DNA from: DATAYA01 sp036272815
GTDB lineage: Bacteria > Pseudomonadota > Alphaproteobacteria > Acetobacterales > Acetobacteraceae
NCBI GenBank assembly: GCA_036272815.1
Contig: DATAYA010000205.1
Span: 1-13,081, forward strand
Direction: 5' to 3'
Length of the DNA stretch: 13,081 nt
This document shows positions 1 to 7,698 of this stretch, one piece after another. Below the pieces are notes generated by a model. It was not told the DNA's origin. It saw only the letters and a program-made list of their open reading frames with translations, and made no database searches. Each line of letters begins with the position of its first letter. Position 1 is the first letter of the stretch. The position numbers and the translations under genes were made by a program.

Positions 1-46
1 GAACAAGCGGGCAGCACTCCAGCGCACGCGCATGTGGTCTCCAGGG

Positions 47-586
47 TCAGCCATAAGGCGGCAGTTCCGGCCCGCCGAGCCGCGCCATCGCGACGACATC
101 CGCGAAGACGCCGTCGCGCAGAGCATAGGCGCGCATGCGGCCCTCGACCGCAAACCCGAACCGGGCATAGAGCGCCAGGGCCGGGGCGTTGTCTGCAAAC
201 ACGGTGAGTTCCAGCCGCCGCAGTCCGAGCCAGCGTTCGGCGAGGTCCACCACCGCGCCGAGCAGCGCGGTGCCGACGCCGCGCCCGGTCCAGGCATCGT
301 GGACCCCCATGCCTATGCTGCCGGCATGGCCGCGCCTTCCCTGGAAGCGCTCCAGGCCGGCGGCGCCGATGATCGTGCCGTCGACCGTGGCAACCAGGCC
401 GGTCGCTTCGGGTCCGCGGCGCTCAATCCGGGCGCGGACCGCCTCGGGCGAGGGGAACGGCAATTGCAAGGTGCCGGCGCGGAAGCCGGGCAGGGACTGC
501 ATTACGACGATCGCCTCGGCATCCTGCGGGCGGGTTGCGCGTAGGATGAGGGAGGCGGGCGGCGCTTGCGAGGGAGGCTGGCTCAT
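47..586 (-). CDS. GNAT family N-acetyltransferase, YhhY/AaaT-like
   Basis: Predicted acetyl-CoA-dependent N-acetyltransferase of 179 aa, probably cytosolic. The single GNAT fold carries the acetyl-CoA-binding motif A around residues 95-109, with the R/Q-x-x-G-x-G/A signature as GRGVGT at 101-106. A typical motif B follows (VFADNAPALALYARFGF, 129-145). From memory, the layout and several segments (TLQLPFPS near 39, ELTVFADNAPA near 126, YALRDGVF near 154) closely match E. coli YhhY, which acetylates amino acids such as Phe and Met. The substrate here is therefore inferred. The ATG at 586 is preferred over an upstream in-frame start at 622 because AGGAG lies at 594-598, seven bases before it. 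It stands alone, divergent from ftsH. Confidence is high for the family and moderate for the YhhY subgroup. Confidence 0.9.
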   Translation of the reverse strand: MSQPPSQAPPASLILRATRPQDAEAIVVMQSLPGFRAGTLQLPFPSPEAVRARIERRGPEATGLVATVDGTIIGAAGLERFQGRRGHAGSIGMGVHDAWTGRGVGTALLGAVVDLAERWLGLRRLELTVFADNAPALALYARFGFAVEGRMRAYALRDGVFADVVAMARLGGPELPPYG

Positions 587-995
587 CGGGGTGCTCCTGC
601 TGGTCCGGCCGGAGGGCACCACCGTCGGGGCGGCCCCGTCCGTCTCCGGGGGGCCTGGGCGGGCGGCGTCGCCGCTAGCGCACGCGTCTCCCCGGCCCGC
701 CGCTGCGGGTCATGAGGATGGCGAAGCGGACGGACGGGGCTCGGCGCATCCGAACAGTTTCGGCGCCGGCACCAGCCGTTGTGAACTGCAATCGGCGCGT
801 GTCTGACATGAGACAGGCCCGACCGGGTCGGCGGCGGATGGTGCGCGTGGCGCCATCACCGCCCGCGGGCTGACGCGGCCGTGATCGGGTGCGGTGCGGG
901 CGCATGCTTGCCGCAGGTTGCGCATTGGCTCGGGGTAATGATCTGGCGGAGGGGCGGCCGGTGCGGCTAGGCTCGCGCCCGCGCGGGAGACCGAC
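587..995. other. 409-bp intergenic region between divergent GNAT and ftsH genes
   Basis: No recognisable gene is seen. It must hold the promoters for both divergent genes, but I found no convincing -35/-10 pair; TTGCGC near 917 and TAATGA near 935 are only about 12 bp apart. A 44-codon minus-strand frame (675-809, starting MSDTRRLQF) is open but lacks a Shine-Dalgarno sequence and resembles no family I know. A GGAGA at 985-989 serves as the ftsH ribosome binding site, six bases before its GTG. Confidence 0.5.
594..598 (-). promoter_or_regulatory. Ribosome binding site of the GNAT gene
   Basis: AGGAG read on the minus strand, seven bases upstream of the ATG at 586. It decides the start, because the upstream in-frame start at 622 has no comparable site. 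Confidence 0.75.
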
Positions 996-2864
996 GTGAA
1001 CCTGAAGCGTGAGCACCATTTCTCGATCTGGTACTTCGTCGCGGCCTTCCTCGCGATCATCTGGCTGCAAGGCTGGGCGGCGACCCAGAGCGCGGTCAAG
1101 TCGATCCCCTACAGCACCTTCCAGACCATGCTGGCGCAGGGCAAGCTCGCCGACGTCGTGGTCGGGCCGCAGCAGATCACCGGCACCATCAAGGACGCGA
1201 AGCCGAAAGAGCCGCACCGCTTCGTGACCGAGCGTGTGCCGCCGGACCTCGCCCACGAGCTCACCGCCGCGAAGGTGACCTTCACCGGCCAGCCCGGGCC
1301 GGGGCTGCTGTCGAGCGTGATCGGCTGGCTGCTGCCGACCGCCGGCTTCTTCCTCATCTGGATGCTGCTGATGCGGCGGATGAACGGCGGCGTCGGCGCC
1401 GGGATGGGTGGCGGGCTGATGGGGATCGGCCGCGCCCGGGCCAAGATCTACGTCGAGAGCGACGTGCGGGTGACCTTCGAGGACGTCGCCGGCGTCGAGG
1501 AGGCGAAGGACGAACTCCGGGAAATCGTGGCGTTCCTCAAGGACCCGAAGGGCTATGGCCGGCTCGGCGCCCACATCCCGAAAGGCATCCTGCTGGTGGG
1601 GCCGCCTGGCACCGGCAAGACGCTGCTGGCGCGCGCGGTCGCCGGCGAGGCGGGGGTCGCGTTCTTTTCGATCTCTGGCTCGGAGTTCGTCGAGATGTTC
1701 GTGGGCGTCGGCGCCGCCCGCGTCCGCGACCTGTTCAAGCAGGCGCGCGAGGCCGCACCCGCCATCATCTTCATCGACGAGATCGACGCCCTCGGCCGCT
1801 CGCGCGGCGCCGGCGGCCTTGGTGGCGGCGGCCATGACGAGAAGGAGCAGACGCTGAACCAGCTGCTCTCCGAACTCGACGGCTTCGACACCTCGATCGG
1901 CGTGGTGCTGCTGGCCGCGACCAACCGGCCGGAGGTGCTGGACCCGGCCCTGCTGCGCGCCGGGCGGTTCGACCGGCAGGTGCTGGTGGACCGGCCGGAC
2001 AAGAAGGGGCGGATCGAGATCCTCAAGCTGCACCTGGGGAAGCTGCGGCTCGCGGCGGACGTCTCGCCGGAGGACATCGCGGCCATGACGCCCGGCTTCA
2101 CCGGGGCGGACCTCGCCAACCTCTGCAATGAAGCGGCCCTGCTGGCGACGCGGCGCGGCGCGGAACAGGTGGCCGAGGACGATTTCAGCCAGGCGGTGGA
2201 GCGCATCGTCGCCGGGCTGGAGAAGCGCAACCGGCTGATGAACGCGCATGAGCGCGAGGTGGTGGCGCATCACGAGATGGGCCACGCGATCGTCGCGATG
2301 GCGCTGCCGGGCACCGACCCGGTGCAGAAGATCTCGATCATCCCGCGCGGCTTTGCGGCGCTCGGCTACACCATGCAGCGGCCGACCGAGGACCGCTTCC
2401 TGATGGACCGCGGCGAGCTGGCCAACCGGATGGCGGTGCTGCTCGGCGGCCGGGCCGCCGAGAGCCTGCTGTTTCCCGAGGTCTCCACCGGCGCCTCCGA
2501 CGACCTGGTGCGCGCGACCGACATCGCCCGCAGCATGGTCACCAAGTTCGGCATGGACGCCGAGCTCGGCCTGGTCGCCTACGAGCCGCAGCAGCCGCGG
2601 ATGCTGGCGACGCCGGAGGCGCTGGGGTTCGAGCCGCGGCGCTATGCCGAGACGACGGCCAGCGCGATCGACCGGGCGGTGCGCGGCCTGATCGAGCAGG
2701 CGTTCGACCGCGCGCGCGCCATCCTGGGCGACAACATGGACCTGCTGCGCGGGAGTGCCGCGCACCTGCTGGCGCAGGAGAGCCTGACCGGCGACGAGCT
2801 GAGGGCGATCGCGACCGAGGTGCGCCGCCCGGCGCTGCCGGCGTCGCGCAAGGCGGCGGAGTAG
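996..2864 (+). CDS. ftsH: ATP-dependent zinc metalloprotease FtsH (accessory-type paralogue)
   Basis: Membrane-anchored AAA+ protease of 622 aa, close to the usual FtsH length. It forms a hexamer in the inner membrane and degrades misfolded membrane proteins and unstable regulators. Visible in order: TM1 (about 9-27), periplasmic domain (28-104), TM2 (106-126), Gly-rich linker, Walker A GPPGTGKT (202-209), Walker B IIFIDE (257-262), second region of homology ending in the arginine-finger stretch RAGRFDR, zinc site HEMGH (426-430), and the STGASDD segment (D502/D503) supplying the third zinc ligand. All catalytic residues are present. The start is GTG with GGAGA six bases upstream. The PRGFAALGYTMQRPTEDRFLM-like stretch after the active site resembles accessory FtsH copies, such as those in heat-resistance islands, more than E. 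coli FtsH. It lacks the usual ftsH neighbours (tilS, folP, hflKC), so it is probably a second copy. That subgroup call is inference. Confidence 0.97.
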   Translation: MNLKREHHFSIWYFVAAFLAIIWLQGWAATQSAVKSIPYSTFQTMLAQGKLADVVVGPQQITGTIKDAKPKEPHRFVTERVPPDLAHELTAAKVTFTGQPGPGLLSSVIGWLLPTAGFFLIWMLLMRRMNGGVGAGMGGGLMGIGRARAKIYVESDVRVTFEDVAGVEEAKDELREIVAFLKDPKGYGRLGAHIPKGILLVGPPGTGKTLLARAVAGEAGVAFFSISGSEFVEMFVGVGAARVRDLFKQAREAAPAIIFIDEIDALGRSRGAGGLGGGGHDEKEQTLNQLLSELDGFDTSIGVVLLAATNRPEVLDPALLRAGRFDRQVLVDRPDKKGRIEILKLHLGKLRLAADVSPEDIAAMTPGFTGADLANLCNEAALLATRRGAEQVAEDDFSQAVERIVAGLEKRNRLMNAHEREVVAHHEMGHAIVAMALPGTDPVQKISIIPRGFAALGYTMQRPTEDRFLMDRGELANRMAVLLGGRAAESLLFPEVSTGASDDLVRATDIARSMVTKFGMDAELGLVAYEPQQPRMLATPEALGFEPRRYAETTASAIDRAVRGLIEQAFDRARAILGDNMDLLRGSAAHLLAQESLTGDELRAIATEVRRPALPASRKAAE

Positions 2865-2886
2865 GGCTGGGCTCCGCCCAGACCCG

Positions 2887-2908
2887 CAAAGGGCCGGGAG
2901 GCCCTTTG
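2887..2908 (+). terminator. Candidate terminator hairpin after ftsH
   Basis: Perfect 9-bp stem CAAAGGGCC/GGCCCTTTG closing a GGGA tetraloop, 22 bp after the ftsH stop. There is no T tract directly behind it, so simple intrinsic termination is not certain. Being nearly symmetrical, it could act on either strand. Confidence 0.5.
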
Positions 2909-3008
2909 ATCCCCATGACGAAGTGAAGGGTTCCAAGGGCTCTGCCCTTGGCGGGTCCAGGGCGAAGTGGCCGAAGGTTCCGCGGGCGCCCTTCGCGCCC
3001 GTGGAATG

Positions 3009-3036
3009 GGCCACGGAGGGAGAGCCCTGGCCTTTT
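3009..3036 (+). terminator. Candidate rho-independent terminator, plus strand
   Basis: GGCCA at 3009-3013 pairs with TGGCC at 3028-3032, with an inner GGG/CCC stem closing an AGAG loop and a four-base bulge. TTTT follows at 3033-3036. Its orientation suits read-through from ftsH, 145 bp upstream. The bulge and the short T run limit confidence. Confidence 0.4.
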
Positions 3037-3049
3037 CCTTGCGACCGCC

Positions 3050-4120
3050 TCAATGGGCGAGCCACGCCTCGAACCGCTGGCTCAGCCGGTCCAGGTTGTC
3101 GTGCCAGAAGTTGTCGTCGATCATCACGCCGCCCGGCGGCGACGGCACCGCCGGCGCGCCGGGCGATGTCTTGGTCAGCCCCGGATAGGGCACCACCGCC
3201 GACAGCGCCCGCTCCCGCGCCGGGTCGATCGCATACTCGATCAGCCGGTAGGCGTCGTCCTGCTGCGGGCGCCCGGCGACGATCGCCAGGCTGAGCACCT
3301 CGGCGAGGCTGCCGGTCCGCTGGATGCCGAAATTGCGCCCGCCGACGCGGTTCGCGACCGCGACCTGGCCGTCGAAGGCGCTGGTCAGCAGTACCTCGCC
3401 CGAGCCCAGGATGCGGGTCGCCTCGCCGGGCGTGCGCCACCAGACGAGGTAGGGCTTGAGCTGGTCGAGCTTGTGGAACGCCCGGTCCACGCCATCCGGC
3501 GTCGCCAACGTCTTGTAGACGTCGCCCGGCGCCACGCCGTCCGCCATCAGCGCGATCTCGAGGTTGCCGCGGACACCGCGGCGCAGCCCGCGCTTGCCCG
3601 GATATTTCGCCACGTCCCAGAAATCCGCCCAGCTCGGCGTGCCCTGGAACTTGTCGCGGTCCCAGGCCAGCACCAGCGACGCCTGCGCCAGCCCGACGCC
3701 GCAGCGGCTGAGCGCCTTGCCCGGCAGCCGGGCGGTGCCGCCGAGGCGCGCGAAGTCGAGCGGCGCCAGCAACCCCTCGCCGCAGCCGAGCAGCAGCGTG
3801 TCGCCCGGCATCTGCACCACGTCCCACGGCACGCCCGAGCCGCCGCCGCCCGCCTCGGTCCGCAATCGCAGCAGGCCGATGCCGCCGTCGAACGGCACGC
3901 CCCGCACCGCGATGCCGGTGGCCTTCGCGAACGGGTCGAGCACGACCTGCCGCAGCGCGTCGAGCCACGCGCCGGGAGCGGCGGCGAGCGTGAGCGCGGC
4001 AGCGCGCGGGTCGGCCGCCTGCGCGGCGGCAGCGGGCGCGTCGGCAGCCTGGGCCTGCCGTCCGGGCGGCCCGAGCGAGACCACGAGCGCGCCCGCGGCG
4101 CAGAGGAGGCGCAGTCTCAT
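3050..4120 (-). CDS. ABC transporter extracellular solute-binding protein, spermidine/putrescine or iron type
   Basis: Predicted periplasmic binding protein of 356 aa that would capture a small solute for an ABC importer. It starts with a signal peptide of about 25 residues (basic MRLRLL, hydrophobic core, then GRQAQA followed by ADA). The body has the family-1 extracellular-binding-protein pattern seen in PotD-like proteins, including a PWDVVQMPGD segment, a WADFWD segment with KYPGKRGLR, and a late NFWHDNLDRL stretch. I see no lipobox. AGGGA lies five bases before the ATG. It lies 96 bp downstream of the ATPase gene on the same strand, so co-transcription is likely. The ligand cannot be read from sequence; polyamine is the default guess from homology. 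No permease gene follows, because convergent ftsH ends the block. Confidence 0.88.
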   Translation of the reverse strand: MRLRLLCAAGALVVSLGPPGRQAQAADAPAAAAQAADPRAAALTLAAAPGAWLDALRQVVLDPFAKATGIAVRGVPFDGGIGLLRLRTEAGGGGSGVPWDVVQMPGDTLLLGCGEGLLAPLDFARLGGTARLPGKALSRCGVGLAQASLVLAWDRDKFQGTPSWADFWDVAKYPGKRGLRRGVRGNLEIALMADGVAPGDVYKTLATPDGVDRAFHKLDQLKPYLVWWRTPGEATRILGSGEVLLTSAFDGQVAVANRVGGRNFGIQRTGSLAEVLSLAIVAGRPQQDDAYRLIEYAIDPARERALSAVVPYPGLTKTSPGAPAVPSPPGGVMIDDNFWHDNLDRLSQRFEAWLAH

Positions 4121-4216
4121 CTTCGTCCCTGGCGATCCGGCCGTGGCGTCAGGCGGCGTGGCGGCGGGCGTGCGCGGTCAGGATAGGCCGCACTGGCCGG
4201 CGGCGCCAACGCAGCG

Positions 4217-5341
<1,125 letters not shown>

Positions 5342-5424
5342 CGAAACATCGTTCTCCGTCAGCAACCGCTCGGGCGCGTGCTACGTTGTGCGGACGAGAT
5401 TTCCAAATCGAGGAGACCCGACCG

Positions 5425-5694
5425 ATGGCCGCAAGCGACAGCTTCCAGGACAGCGCGCAGGACGCCAAGGCCCAGATTGCCCAGCTTCGCCGCCAAGTCG
5501 AGAGCCTGATGGCCGACCGCGTCACCCCCGCGCTGGCCGGCGCCGCCGGCCGGGTCGAGGAGACGGCGCGCCACGCCTCCGACTATGCCAGCGAGCAGGC
5601 GGAGATGCTCTCCGACCGGGTCAAGGAACAGCCGCTGATCGCGATTCTGGTGGCTGTCGGGGTGGGCTTCCTGCTCGGCCGCCTCAGCGCCTGA
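5425..5694 (+). CDS. DUF883 family protein, YqjD/ElaB-like
   Basis: Small protein of 89 aa: an acidic and basic amphipathic helical N-terminal part (about 1-68), then one C-terminal membrane segment (LIAILVAVGVGFLLGRL, about 71-87). This is the DUF883 layout. E. coli YqjD and ElaB are tail-anchored inner-membrane proteins that bind ribosomes in stationary phase, and this role may or may not apply here. AGGAG at 5411-5415, nine bases upstream, fixes the ATG at 5425; the frame stays open much further upstream, antisense to the ATPase gene. It is followed eight bases later by a small membrane-protein gene, matching the yqjD-yqjE order in E. coli. Confidence 0.85.
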   Translation: MAASDSFQDSAQDAKAQIAQLRRQVESLMADRVTPALAGAAGRVEETARHASDYASEQAEMLSDRVKEQPLIAILVAVGVGFLLGRLSA

Positions 5695-5702
5695 TCCGCC
5701 CG

Positions 5703-6134
5703 ATGCGCACCCTCCGCCTCGCCCGCGTCGCCGCCGAGGCGGAGCAGCTCCGCATCAAGCGCATCATCCGAAGACAGGCGATCCGGGCCGCCCTCGGCCT
5801 GGTCGGCGGCATCTTCCTGCTCGCCGCCCTCGCGTGGCTGCACGTGCTGGTCTGGTTCGCGCTGGTCCATTCGCTGCACCCGATCCTCCGCAGCGTCGTG
5901 CTGGTGGCGATCGACGTCGTGCTGGCGCTGATCCTGCTGCTGCTGGCGATGCGTTCGTCGCCCGACCCGATCGAGCGGGAGGCGCTGGAGTTGCGGCGCG
6001 AGTCGGTCGCACAACTCCGGGCGACGATGACGACGGCGGCGCTGATCAGCACGATGGCGCGGGCAGCGGGACGGAACCGCGCGCTCGGACGGGCGCTCGG
6101 CGCCATGGCGGCGCGGATGTTCCGGCGGGCGTGA
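5703..6134 (+). CDS. Small inner-membrane protein in YqjE position (phage-holin-III/DUF1469-like)
   Basis: Predicted 143-aa membrane protein. A basic N-terminal helix (about 1-28) precedes two hydrophobic segments (about 30-58 and 62-84). A charged, probably cytoplasmic helical tail follows, containing DPIEREALELRRESV and ending in an Arg/Ala-rich stretch. Topology and position directly after a DUF883 gene (eight-base gap) fit the YqjE/phage-holin-III group of housekeeping membrane proteins. Sequence similarity by eye is only modest, so the family name is tentative. The ATG at 5703 lacks a strong Shine-Dalgarno sequence, and translational coupling to the preceding gene is likely. No link to an actual phage is visible. 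Confidence 0.72.
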   Translation: MRTLRLARVAAEAEQLRIKRIIRRQAIRAALGLVGGIFLLAALAWLHVLVWFALVHSLHPILRSVVLVAIDVVLALILLLLAMRSSPDPIEREALELRRESVAQLRATMTTAALISTMARAAGRNRALGRALGAMAARMFRRA

Positions 6135-6145
6135 CCACGACGGCG

Positions 6146-6175
6146 CGCGCAAGGTGGGCGCGCGCAAGGCGGGCA
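6146..6175. repeat. Two tandem 15-bp repeats
   Basis: GCGCGCAAGG(T/C)GGGC occurs twice in tandem, with one mismatch, in the 78-bp gap between two convergent genes. No T tract follows, so it is not an obvious terminator. Confidence 0.7.
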
Positions 6176-6212
6176 GGGCGAGGCGGCGCCGGAGCCCCTC
6201 GGCGTCTCTCCC

Positions 6213-7082
6213 CTATCGCGGCGGCGGCAGCGGCTGGCTCTGCACCGGCGCCAGCGCGGTCGGCCCCGGATCGGCGGACCCCCGATAGGCCGGTGCGTAT
6301 GCCGGCCCCGGCCCTGGCGCCGGCCCCGGCGCGTACCGTGCCGGCGGCATCTCCCGCGGCGTGGCGGCGGCCTGCGCATAGGGTGGCGGCGCGGCGGGCG
6401 GCGGCGCGGCGTCGCGCATCAGGATCGCCCGCAGCGGATCGGCGCCGGGATTGTTGGCCTGCATGTCGATCACCACCTGCCGCGCCGCGAGCGGCTGGCC
6501 GTAATAGGCCTGGTTCCATCGCGTCTCGCTGTCGAGCAGGCTGCCGCCGATCGCGAAGCCGCCGAACAGCCCGCGGCTGCGCGAGAACGCGACGATGTCG
6601 GCGCCGACGGCGGCGGTGGTCGCCCCCTCGATCCCGGCGCCGAGCGTCAGGAAGGTGATGTTGGCGTCCGCGCCGACCTTGAACTGGCTGTCGAGGAGGG
6701 CGTTCAGCCCGTGGCTGGTCAGGACGACCATGACGATCTCGGCGTCCTGGATGCCCGCCTGGGGGCCGATGCTGCCCGAACTCAGCCCGTAGAAGGCCGG
6801 GTCGGACCAGGAGTCGTTGCCGCCGCGTGCCAGCAGCACGCAACCGCCGCCGGCGCCGCCGAGGATGAAGCCGGCCCGGAACACCCGCGGGCAGATCATC
6901 ACCGCCCGCGCCTGCGGCAGCAACTGCCCGAGGGTGCCGCCGCCATTGAACCCCATCATCTCCTGCACGCTCAGCGTCGCGCGATCGACCAGCGCTTGCT
7001 GCTTCGTCTGGGCATGGGCCACCCTCGGCCCGGCCAGGCCGAGTGCCACGACGGCTGCCGCGGCGATCATCGTCCGTCTCAT
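6213..7082 (-). CDS. Secreted SYLF-domain (Ysc84-like) lipid-binding protein with Pro-rich tail
   Basis: Predicted exported protein of 289 aa. The N-terminus MRRTMIAAAAVVALGLAGPRVAHAQ is a clear signal peptide with an AHA cleavage site. The mature part is the SYLF/Ysc84 domain (about 30-226): a helical lead (QALVDRATLSVQEMM), then LPQARAVMICPRVFRAGFILGGAGG, later AEIVMVVLTSHGLNALL, and the repeated Gly-rich segments (FLTLGAGIEGATTAAVGAD, SRSRGLFGGFAIGGSLL). SYLF domains bind phosphoinositides in eukaryotes; the bacterial role is unclear and probably concerns the envelope. Residues 227-289 form a Pro/Ala-rich, probably disordered tail, unusual in length for the family. The ATG at 7082 is chosen over 7112 because a purine-rich GGAGGGGGAAGAG ends just before it and it starts the signal peptide cleanly. 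Confidence 0.9.
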   Translation of the reverse strand: MRRTMIAAAAVVALGLAGPRVAHAQTKQQALVDRATLSVQEMMGFNGGGTLGQLLPQARAVMICPRVFRAGFILGGAGGGCVLLARGGNDSWSDPAFYGLSSGSIGPQAGIQDAEIVMVVLTSHGLNALLDSQFKVGADANITFLTLGAGIEGATTAAVGADIVAFSRSRGLFGGFAIGGSLLDSETRWNQAYYGQPLAARQVVIDMQANNPGADPLRAILMRDAAPPPAAPPPYAQAAATPREMPPARYAPGPAPGPGPAYAPAYRGSADPGPTALAPVQSQPLPPPR

Positions 7083-7085
7083 CGG

Positions 7086-7098
7086 CTCTTCCCCCTCC
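7086..7098 (-). promoter_or_regulatory. Ribosome binding site of the SYLF gene
   Basis: Purine-rich GGAGGGGGAAGAG on the minus strand, just upstream of the ATG at 7082. It supports this start over the ATG at 7112, which has no such site. Confidence 0.65.
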
Positions 7099-7275
7099 GA
7101 GAACTGCCGCATGTTAATCCACTATCATCGCGAAGTCATGCAAGCCTTTGATGGTGCCGAGGTCGACGAAAAAACATGGTTGTGATCGGAGGATTGGATG
7201 CCGTCGTCGGCCGATCTGCTACCGTTTGCCCCGTCGGCGGCATAACGGCGGCGGCAAAACCAGCGGAGGCAGCTA

Positions 7276-7653
7276 ATGCGGCGCGTGCTGATGGCCTCCG
7301 TCCTGGCGTTGGCGATCGCGGCCGGGGGCGATGCCGGGACCGGGCGGGCGGCGGGCTGCATCAGCGGCGGGATCGTGGGGGCCGCTGCAGGCCACATGGT
7401 GCATCACGGCGTGCTGGGCGCCGTCGGCGGCTGCGTCGCCGGGCACCATCTGGCCAAGAAGCAGGCCGCCGCCAAGCGCCAGCAGCAGCTTCAGTTGCAG
7501 CAGCAGCAGCAGATGCAGGCCAATCCCGCGAGCGCCGGCGTGACCACCACGATCAACCCCTCGCTGGGCTCTTCCGGCTCCGGCCACCAGGACTTCGGTG
7601 CGGCTCCGGGCGACGACAGCGCGCCCGGCGCCAACAACAGCAATCGGCCCTGA
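7276..7653 (+). CDS. Small exported glycine-zipper protein with Gln-rich linker
   Basis: Predicted 125-aa protein of unknown function. It has a signal peptide (MRRVLMASVLALAIAAGGDA onward, cleavage likely near residue 26). A glycine-zipper segment follows (31-56, spaced Gly and Ala), of the kind found in outer-membrane 17-kDa-antigen-like proteins. Next comes a Lys/Gln-rich helix with long Gln runs (61-81). The C-terminus (82-125) is low-complexity Ser/Gly/Asn-rich. Two cysteines (28 and 53) flank the zipper and could form a disulphide in the periplasm. GGAGG at 7265-7269, six bases upstream, supports the start. It is divergent from the SYLF gene across 193 bp, so the two may share regulation. 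Its stop codon lies inside an 18-bp tandem repeat. Confidence 0.8.
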   Translation: MRRVLMASVLALAIAAGGDAGTGRAAGCISGGIVGAAAGHMVHHGVLGAVGGCVAGHHLAKKQAAAKRQQQLQLQQQQQMQANPASAGVTTTINPSLGSSGSGHQDFGAAPGDDSAPGANNSNRP

Positions 7654-7692
7654 TCGACCAACCGGCCCTGATCGAGCACGCGGCCCTGGTTT
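7645..7692. repeat. 18-bp tandem repeat spanning a stop codon
   Basis: CGGCCCTGATCGACCAAC (7645-7662) is followed by CGGCCCTGATCGAGCACG (7663-7680) and a partial third copy, CGGCCCTGG (from 7681). The period of 18 keeps frame, so the TGA stop of the glycine-zipper gene is repeated in frame six codons later; the third copy reads TGG. Confidence 0.8.
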
Positions 7693-7698
7693 CGGCCG

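Larger units (their letters stand above)
2865..3049. repeat. Hairpin-rich intergenic repeat cluster between convergent genes
   Basis: Five inverted repeats lie within 170 bp. They are CTGGGC-tcc-GCCCAG (2867-2881); a 9-bp stem CAAAGGGCC/GGCCCTTTG with GGGA loop (2887-2908); CCAAGGGC-tct-GCCCTTGG (2933-2951); a 12-bp stem with one G-T pair and a five-base loop (2978-3006); and an imperfect stem followed by TTTT (3009-3036). The region separates the ends of ftsH and the substrate-binding gene. From memory, GGGCTCTGCCC-like hairpins are dispersed repeats in Acetobacteraceae genomes. The cluster probably acts as a bidirectional transcription end, a REP-like repeat, or both. Confidence 0.75.

Noticed and set aside
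675..809. A 44-codon minus-strand frame in the GNAT-ftsH gap.
   Set aside because: It has no Shine-Dalgarno sequence and no resemblance to known small proteins, and such frames are common by chance in GC-rich DNA.
917..940. Possible ftsH promoter, TTGCGC and TAATGA.
   Set aside because: The boxes are only about 12 bp apart, too close for a sigma-70 promoter, and no heat-shock sigma-32 pattern is seen.
675..3968. A 1097-codon open frame on the minus strand.
   Set aside because: It runs antisense to ftsH and through the hairpin cluster. It has Arg/Ala/Gly-rich composition typical of GC-rich shadow frames and no recognisable domain; FtsH on the other strand has every family motif.
2948..4186. 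A 412-codon plus-strand frame over the solute-binding gene.
   Set aside because: The product is Arg/His-rich low complexity. The minus strand encodes a complete binding protein with a signal peptide and ribosome site.
5703..6134. Reading the YqjE-like gene as part of a prophage lysis module.
   Set aside because: No endolysin, spanin or structural phage gene is near, and it follows a DUF883 gene as in the chromosomal yqjDE pair.
7194..7222. Possible promoter TTGGAT, 17 bp, TGCTAC before the glycine-zipper gene.
   Set aside because: The spacing is right, but both boxes match the consensus at half their positions or fewer, so it is not better than chance.
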